Shown: positions 57,848 through 64,000 of the stretch, piece by piece
Position numbering within the stretch: the stretch's first letter is position 1
How the letters are laid out: every line of letters starts with the position of its first letter
DNA from: Streptococcus halichoeri
Lineage (GTDB): Bacteria; Bacillota; Bacilli; Lactobacillales; Streptococcaceae
Length of the DNA stretch: 64,000 bases
Assembly: GCF_009870755.1 (NCBI RefSeq)
Contig: NZ_WLZU01000005.1
Location: forward strand, 1-64,000
Reading direction: 5' to 3'
Program-made: the position numbers and the translations under genes
The notes under the pieces: model-generated
Told to the model about the DNA's origin: nothing
Database searches by the model: none
The model's input: only the letters and a program-made list of their open reading frames with translations

Positions 57848-58069
57848 TTATAAGTCTAGCTCTTTCTTAAAGTCAGCATGGCTAATTGTCTGTGGATCTG
57901 CTTTATATTCTGCATAAGCTTGATTATAGACTTTCAAATCATATTTATCTTCAATATCACGCTCAAGAGCTTTCTTAAAGAGGCTTGATAGGCTTTGCCC
58001 TGTTAATTGAGCATAGCTTTTGAAAAATACTTCTTCTTCTTGATTCAATCTGATAGTAACAGTACTCAT
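57848..58069 (-). CDS. RelB-type antitoxin
   Basis: 73 aa. The N-terminal ribbon-helix-helix (STVTIRLNQEEEVFFKSYAQLTGQSLSSLFKKALE) binds DNA; the C-terminal tail binds the toxin. The ATG at 58067-58069 follows GAGGTAAATAACC. Autoregulation is likely through the palindrome overlapping its promoter. Confidence 0.9.
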   Translation of the reverse strand: MSTVTIRLNQEEEVFFKSYAQLTGQSLSSLFKKALERDIEDKYDLKVYNQAYAEYKADPQTISHADFKKELDL

Positions 58070-58090
58070 GGTTATTTACCTCACTTCTTT

Positions 58091-58126
58091 GTGTTACATT
58101 GTAACACATCGCGGAAGATTTGTCAA
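58091..58126 (-). promoter_or_regulatory. relBE promoter with a palindromic operator over the -10
   Basis: On the minus strand, -35 TTGACA (58121-58126), 17-nt spacer, -10 TACAAT (58098-58103). The perfect 17-bp palindrome GTGTTACA-T-TGTAACAC (58091-58107) covers the -10, as expected for repression by a ribbon-helix-helix antitoxin. Confidence 0.85.
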
Positions 58127-58202
58127 TTGCTGAGGGCTATAGTCGGTCCCAATACAGTTAAAATCGCAATCCTGATAAAAATTAATCCTTCTTTAGTTGT
58201 CT

Positions 58203-58565
58203 TTTAAGAATTGACATCTTACTTTGGCTTTCGCGTCAAGCAGACTTGGTACTTTTTTTAGAAGGGTGAGCTGATCCTCTAATGATCTGTCTGTATTTTC
58301 TAACTTCTTTATCTCAAATTGAGCCTGATAAAGTGCTATCCCCTAACATGGAACTGCACTTTCACCATCTTTTTCCTATTCTTGAACCCAACAACAAAGA
58401 TTGTTTGAGTGAACACCTACAATTGAACTAACTATTGTCACAGACGACTTTACATCAAGGACAAGTTTGATAACAGATATGTTACCTTAGCAAATACTTT
58501 TCTTGGCATAATGATTTTCCTTGTTTTTACTTAATTTTGCGTCCACTTTATTATACCACGTCCAA
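58203..58565 (-). pseudogene. Decayed IS3-family transposase orfA remnant with one IS end
   Basis: No open frame remains, but frame-shifted minus-strand translation is recognisable. It starts with MPRKVFAK (ATG near 58510), then KLVLDVKSSVTIVSSIVGVH and NNLCCWVQE-stop-EKDGESAVP, then ALYQAQFEIKKLENTDRSL, matching the HTH and leucine-zipper parts of IS3-family OrfA. Upstream of the ATG is a TGGACGTGGTATAATAAAG end typical of such elements (to about 58565). orfB is missing. Several stops and frame changes show old decay. Confidence 0.75.
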
Positions 58566-58617
58566 AAATTGTTACGCTTTTTATTTAACTTTTGAGGTGC
58601 AGCTTAGTTAGACTTCT

Positions 58618-58682
58618 CCTATTTTATTAGTCATTTTTCGTGCATCAGCCATTTTTACTCCCAAGATCTAAAGCAATATGCC
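58618..58682. repeat. 65-bp direct repeat, copy 2
   Basis: Identical to 57290-57354. It lies between the IS remnant and the eno terminator, downstream of eno. The pair brackets relBE and the IS remnant. Confidence 0.9.
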
Positions 58683-58752
58683 ACTAAATGGTCAAATAAC
58701 GCTGATTCTTGCCAAGTCAGGGCAAAAATCGGCAAAGGATCCTTAAAACAAA

Positions 58753-58795
58753 AAAGCACCCTGGGAGGGATCCCCAGAATGCTTTCAAATCAATG
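58753..58795 (-). terminator. Terminator of eno
   Basis: Minus-strand GCATTCTGGGGATCCC / GGGTGC-type hairpin (58758-58783) followed by six Ts and a further T-rich stretch, about 40 nt after the enolase stop. Confidence 0.8.
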
Positions 58796-58822
58796 TTTCT
58801 GAACACTAATCAAATAATTAGA

Positions 58823-60166
<1,344 letters not shown>

Positions 60167-60169
60167 TTA

Positions 60170-60198
60170 ATAATACCACAAACTAGGCTTCTTATCAA
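60170..60198 (-). promoter_or_regulatory. Promoter of eno
   Basis: On the minus strand, -35 TTGATA (60193-60198), 17-nt spacer, -10 TATTAT (60170-60175) preceded by TGG (extended). About 40 nt before the start codon. Confidence 0.75.
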
Positions 60199-60352
60199 CA
60201 TAAAAGCCATTTTTATGAAAATTACTTTTGAAATACAACCGCTTACATTAAGCCTTTCAATTGTCTAACTATTTCCTCAAAACCACCGAAAAAACTGGAT
60301 TATTTAAGTATATCTCGGTATAATCAACTTATAAGTCTACTTGGAGGTTATT

Positions 60353-60814
60353 ATGGAAACATTAGAAGAGAAGGTTAGGCAGAGCGCCTTAAGTGAAAGA
60401 CGATTGAACCCTGATCAACAGCGTTACTATTTAGGTACCTTTGCTGAACGGGTTGTACTTACGATAGCTGTAGAAGAGATGGCACAGGATGCTGTTAAAA
60501 AAACATTTGAAGACCTCCTTCCCCAGTATGTTGACACTTACGCCCCCTTATTCTTAAAGCTTGCTCCTAGGTTAAAAACTGACGAACAACTATTTTTCAT
60601 GACATTAGCCGACAAAAACGGCATCCCTTCCACCATCATTGATGATACTAGTGCAAAGTCACCTTTTGCACTCGTTTTACATACTGATCACGCTGTTAAT
60701 CTCAGCCAGACTTCCATTAGCTCTTATTTAGCTAATAAGACCTCATCTTCAAAAGCAGCAAGTAAAACTCCTAAAAAAACCTCCTTCTGGCGCCAGCTTT
60801 TTAGCCGTAAATAA
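60353..60814 (+). CDS. DUF1694 (YueI-type) protein
   Basis: 153 aa from the ATG at 60353-60355 with GGAGG at 60343-60347; an upstream in-frame TTG lies inside that site and is rejected. It resembles the YueI/DUF1694 family (ERRLNPDQQRYYLGTFAERVVLTI), which has no established function. A TATAAT box at 60319-60324 is the probable -10. The C-terminus is Ser/Lys-rich with a terminal aromatic/basic WRQLFSRK. It lies between eno and ezrA on the opposite strand. Confidence 0.82.
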   Translation: METLEEKVRQSALSERRLNPDQQRYYLGTFAERVVLTIAVEEMAQDAVKKTFEDLLPQYVDTYAPLFLKLAPRLKTDEQLFFMTLADKNGIPSTIIDDTSAKSPFALVLHTDHAVNLSQTSISSYLANKTSSSKAASKTPKKTSFWRQLFSRK

Positions 60815-61063
60815 AGCAAGTCTGCTAGCTCTACTTCTGCCTCACCATGTCGTGTGCTTGCAAACTTTAAAGAAATTAAGAGGGAAATCAGGTACTCAAT
60901 AGGCTAAAGCACAAAGCCCCCTACGCCCTATACACATGTGCTGATTTCAATCGAGTCGGGGGGGTAATCTCTAGCCCCTCTCACACTACCGTGCGTGCCG
61001 TGTGGCACACGGCGGTTCAACTAACTTTTAACGCATGTCGTTTGAGATACTAATCTAAAGCAG
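60815..61063. other. Intergenic stretch carrying the group II intron scar
   Basis: No gene. 60945-61020 resembles a group II intron 3' part (separate entry); the rest shows no feature. Confidence 0.45.
60945..61020 (-). mobile_element. Probable group II intron remnant (domain V/VI-like)
   Basis: On the minus strand TTGAACCGCCGTGTGCC-ACAC-GGCACGCACGGTAGTGTGAGAGG forms the hairpin typical of the 3' catalytic part of bacterial group II introns. It is followed by GGGG...CCCC (domain VI-like) and GACTCGATT. There is no reverse transcriptase frame, so only a deleted scar remains. It lies 45 nt past a strong terminator, the kind of site some group II introns prefer. Confidence 0.5.
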
Positions 61064-61096
61064 AAAACCAGTCCTCGCTAAACGAGGACTGGTTTT
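61064..61096. terminator. Strong bidirectional terminator
   Basis: Perfect 14-bp stem AAAACCAGTCCTCG / CGAGGACTGGTTTT with a 5-nt loop; runs of A and T on both sides allow use by the DUF1694 gene (plus) and ezrA (minus). Confidence 0.75.
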
Positions 61097-61120
61097 AATA
61101 GTATGACATGCCAGCGTACT

Positions 61121-61156
61121 ATTAAAAAGATTTGGGATGACCCAAATCTTTTTAAT
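61121..61156. terminator. Bidirectional terminator overlapping the ezrA stop codon
   Basis: Perfect 16-bp inverted repeat ATTAAAAAGATTTGGG-ATGA-CCCAAATCTTTTTAAT. The ezrA stop (61152-61154) lies inside its arm. Confidence 0.75.
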
Positions 61157-62876
61157 AACGAATATATTCACGTGTTTTGTCATAAGATGAGACAAAGCGG
61201 TCGGTCACACCTGGCTCCACCGTCTCCAACGCATATGAAATTTCATCAAAGGATGCCTGATAGTCATAACGATTTTCAAACAAATCAAAGGCAATTTCAA
61301 AGCTATTTTGAACACCTGGTTCAAAACTACGATAACGATTAGAGTATTGAAGCAGCTGTTCGGTTAAGGTTGCGTATTTAACAACTTCATAAGTCATTTC
61401 CTCAAGATTAGCAATGGAGGCTGTACAAACGTCTGTTAGACGCGTGATTGCCTCAATATTAATCTTGCCTTTACTTAATTCATCCATCAAAGCTTCTAGT
61501 TGCGTACTTGTGGTAAAGAACGTGTTCAAGTAATTTTCTGGAATGCCTGGTAGGTTACGCTTTTCCATAAACCGCTTAATCATATGCAATTGATTAACAT
61601 ATAAATCAATCGTTTTGCGTGCACGTTCTTCCACTGCTTCAATGTCTTTGATTGATTCAAAGACTTCAATTTGACCAGCTTCAACATTTGCAAGGGTTTG
61701 TAAAGCCCTATCAATGATGACTTGTAATTGAGAATAAGGCTTTTCTTGCTCTTTAATAGTCTGAGCAATAGCGACCACGTTATTTTCAATATGAGCCAAC
61801 TCTTTATCAAAAGCCTTTACGTTGACACTTTGGTTCTCATTCATAATGTACTTATGAGACAAGCGGCTGATTTCTTCCTTGAGCTGCTGATTGTTAGTTT
61901 TAGCATGGATTAAATACTGAGGAAGAATCTTACTATTTTTTGTGGTCACCTTATAAGCAGCAATTTCACGCTCAAAAAGATCATAAAGATTATCCATCTT
62001 TTCTTGAATCACGAGATTTTCTTCACGTGCTCGGTCAAGGTCCAAACTCACCAACTCTTCAGAGTTTGAACTGATTGCTTCACGGATTTCTTGGAAGCGT
62101 GTTTCAATGTTATCTTCATGGAAATGATAGTTTTCTTCTAATAAGCGGCGATAGCCAGATTCTAGGTCGTCCAATTGATCAGGGAAATCATCCTCAAGTT
62201 TTGTAACAATGGATGGAATCTGCTCAGCAATTTGCCCAAGAGCAATCGTGTGCTCTTCTGCACGTTCAAGAACTTCTGATGCTTCAATGGGGTCACCCGA
62301 TGAATTGAGAGCGACAAACTGTGAGAATTCTTTTTCAATATTTCCCATCTGTTTTGCAATCTCATCCTTGGTAGAGCCAAAATTATCCTCATTTTCAGCA
62401 TTTGATTGTTGCAATTGCTCATACAAATCAAGGGCATGCGTAACACGCGCACTATTTTTTTCTTCTTGTTCCTTAAGGATACTAAGAGCATCACGGATGG
62501 AGTTGACATCTTCTTCGACAAGATTTAATTGACTTTCAATATTTGAAATTTCATGCTTCGCCCGGATGAAATTAAATGTATCATTTAAGTTTTCTGCTTC
62601 AACAATGGCGTACTCAATTTCACGGAAAGTTGATGTCGATAGGTCAGTCCATTTTTGATGCCATTCTCTAAAGGATGTTTGGCTTTGCCCAATCAGGTGG
62701 AGTTCTTGGACTGCGTCAACTTCTTCTTGGACAGGAAGGCTAAGAAGTGCTTCTTTTCGTTCTTCTAATTGTTTAATTAATGAATCATTTCGTTTACGAA
62801 TAATGACACCAATGAGATAGGCAATAATCACTAGAATGACTACTGCCACAATAAGCAAAATAATTCCGCTTGACAT
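61152..62876 (-). CDS. ezrA: Septation ring formation regulator EzrA
   Basis: Membrane-anchored cell division protein acting on FtsZ and peptidoglycan synthases. 574 aa: one N-terminal membrane segment (about 4-26) and long spectrin-like coiled coils throughout the cytoplasmic part. The ATG follows AAGGAGAAGTAG. Next to gyrB as in other streptococci. Confidence 0.97.
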   Translation of the reverse strand: MSSGIILLIVAVVILVIIAYLIGVIIRKRNDSLIKQLEERKEALLSLPVQEEVDAVQELHLIGQSQTSFREWHQKWTDLSTSTFREIEYAIVEAENLNDTFNFIRAKHEISNIESQLNLVEEDVNSIRDALSILKEQEEKNSARVTHALDLYEQLQQSNAENEDNFGSTKDEIAKQMGNIEKEFSQFVALNSSGDPIEASEVLERAEEHTIALGQIAEQIPSIVTKLEDDFPDQLDDLESGYRRLLEENYHFHEDNIETRFQEIREAISSNSEELVSLDLDRAREENLVIQEKMDNLYDLFEREIAAYKVTTKNSKILPQYLIHAKTNNQQLKEEISRLSHKYIMNENQSVNVKAFDKELAHIENNVVAIAQTIKEQEKPYSQLQVIIDRALQTLANVEAGQIEVFESIKDIEAVEERARKTIDLYVNQLHMIKRFMEKRNLPGIPENYLNTFFTTSTQLEALMDELSKGKINIEAITRLTDVCTASIANLEEMTYEVVKYATLTEQLLQYSNRYRSFEPGVQNSFEIAFDLFENRYDYQASFDEISYALETVEPGVTDRFVSSYDKTREYIRY

Positions 62877-62989
62877 CTACTTCTCCTTATATATTTTAAC
62901 GTTTTCGTCGTATGAAATGATTTTAAGATTCACCTGACAGTTAACGCCATTGTTTTTACTTTCTAATTAAACCACATTATAACGTTACG

Positions 62990-63018
62990 ATTATAACACA
63001 CTTTGAAATGCTTTTCAA
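62990..63018 (-). promoter_or_regulatory. Promoter of ezrA
   Basis: On the minus strand, -35 TTGAAA (63013-63018), 17-nt spacer, -10 TATAAT (62990-62995) with TGT before it (extended). Lies just after the gyrB stop. Confidence 0.75.
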
Positions 63019-63029
63019 AAGATTTTTAG

Positions 63030-64000
<971 letters not shown>

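Noticed and set aside
57280-58690. CRISPR array suggested by repeated 65-bp sequence
   Set aside because: Only two copies 1.3 kb apart with genes between; no regular repeat-spacer pattern anywhere in the window.

Overview
The window is a 64-kb piece of a Streptococcus chromosome, most likely a pyogenic-group species. The evidence is a streptococcal enolase almost identical in sequence to that of S. pyogenes, an F-type ATPase operon starting c-a-b, RexAB, EzrA, EpuA, and sortase/LPXTG pilus genes. The gene order ligA / lipid kinase / pullulanase / glgBCDA / atp / murA / epuA / endA / pheS / pheT / rexB / rexA resembles what I remember of S. agalactiae, whereas a V-type (ntp) ATPase is remembered from S. 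pyogenes relatives. Species cannot be fixed from this window. Almost every gene is on the minus strand, so transcription runs from high to low coordinates.

Region by region: 87-155 holds convergent terminators. 250-7147 is rexAB (double-strand break processing). 7733-15337 is a pilus operon inserted between rexB and the mpg/pheT genes: a coiled-coil protein of unknown function, a signal-peptidase-like protein with an apparently intact Ser/Lys dyad, a 1440-residue ancillary pilin, a backbone pilin and one class C sortase, in the layout of the S. suis srtF cluster. 15977-20521 holds a 3-methyladenine glycosylase and pheST behind a tRNA-Phe T-box. 20596-23262 is endA, epuA, murA and a DUF1146 gene. 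23329-29716 is the F1Fo ATPase operon. 30001-40960 is ligA, a lipid kinase and a complete glycogen synthesis/debranching set. 41175-41792 is queT under a preQ1-II riboswitch. 42098-50780 is a nine-gene V-type ATPase operon whose rotor subunit carries all Na+ ligands known from Enterococcus hirae. 51132-53393 is a small module of an orphan PTS EIIC, a RidA protein and a divergent YheO-type regulator.

The right part, 53.7-58.6 kb, looks like a decaying accessory region: a secreted nuclease gene interrupted by an amber codon, a secreted low-complexity protein broken at a G6A5 run, a RelBE-type toxin-antitoxin pair with a palindromic operator over its promoter, a decayed IS3-family orfA, and a 65-bp direct repeat flanking the last two. 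After it come eno, a DUF1694 gene, an apparent group II intron scar, ezrA and the 3' half of gyrB, which runs off the window.

No CRISPR array, rRNA, tRNA or known anti-phage system was seen. The points most worth a second look are the pilus operon with its unexplained 90-aa leading gene, the broken secreted protein, the relBE/IS/direct-repeat structure, the EIIC-RidA-YheO module, the Na+-type V-ATPase beside an F-ATPase, and two genes (ligA, DUF1146) whose promoters predict leaderless mRNAs.
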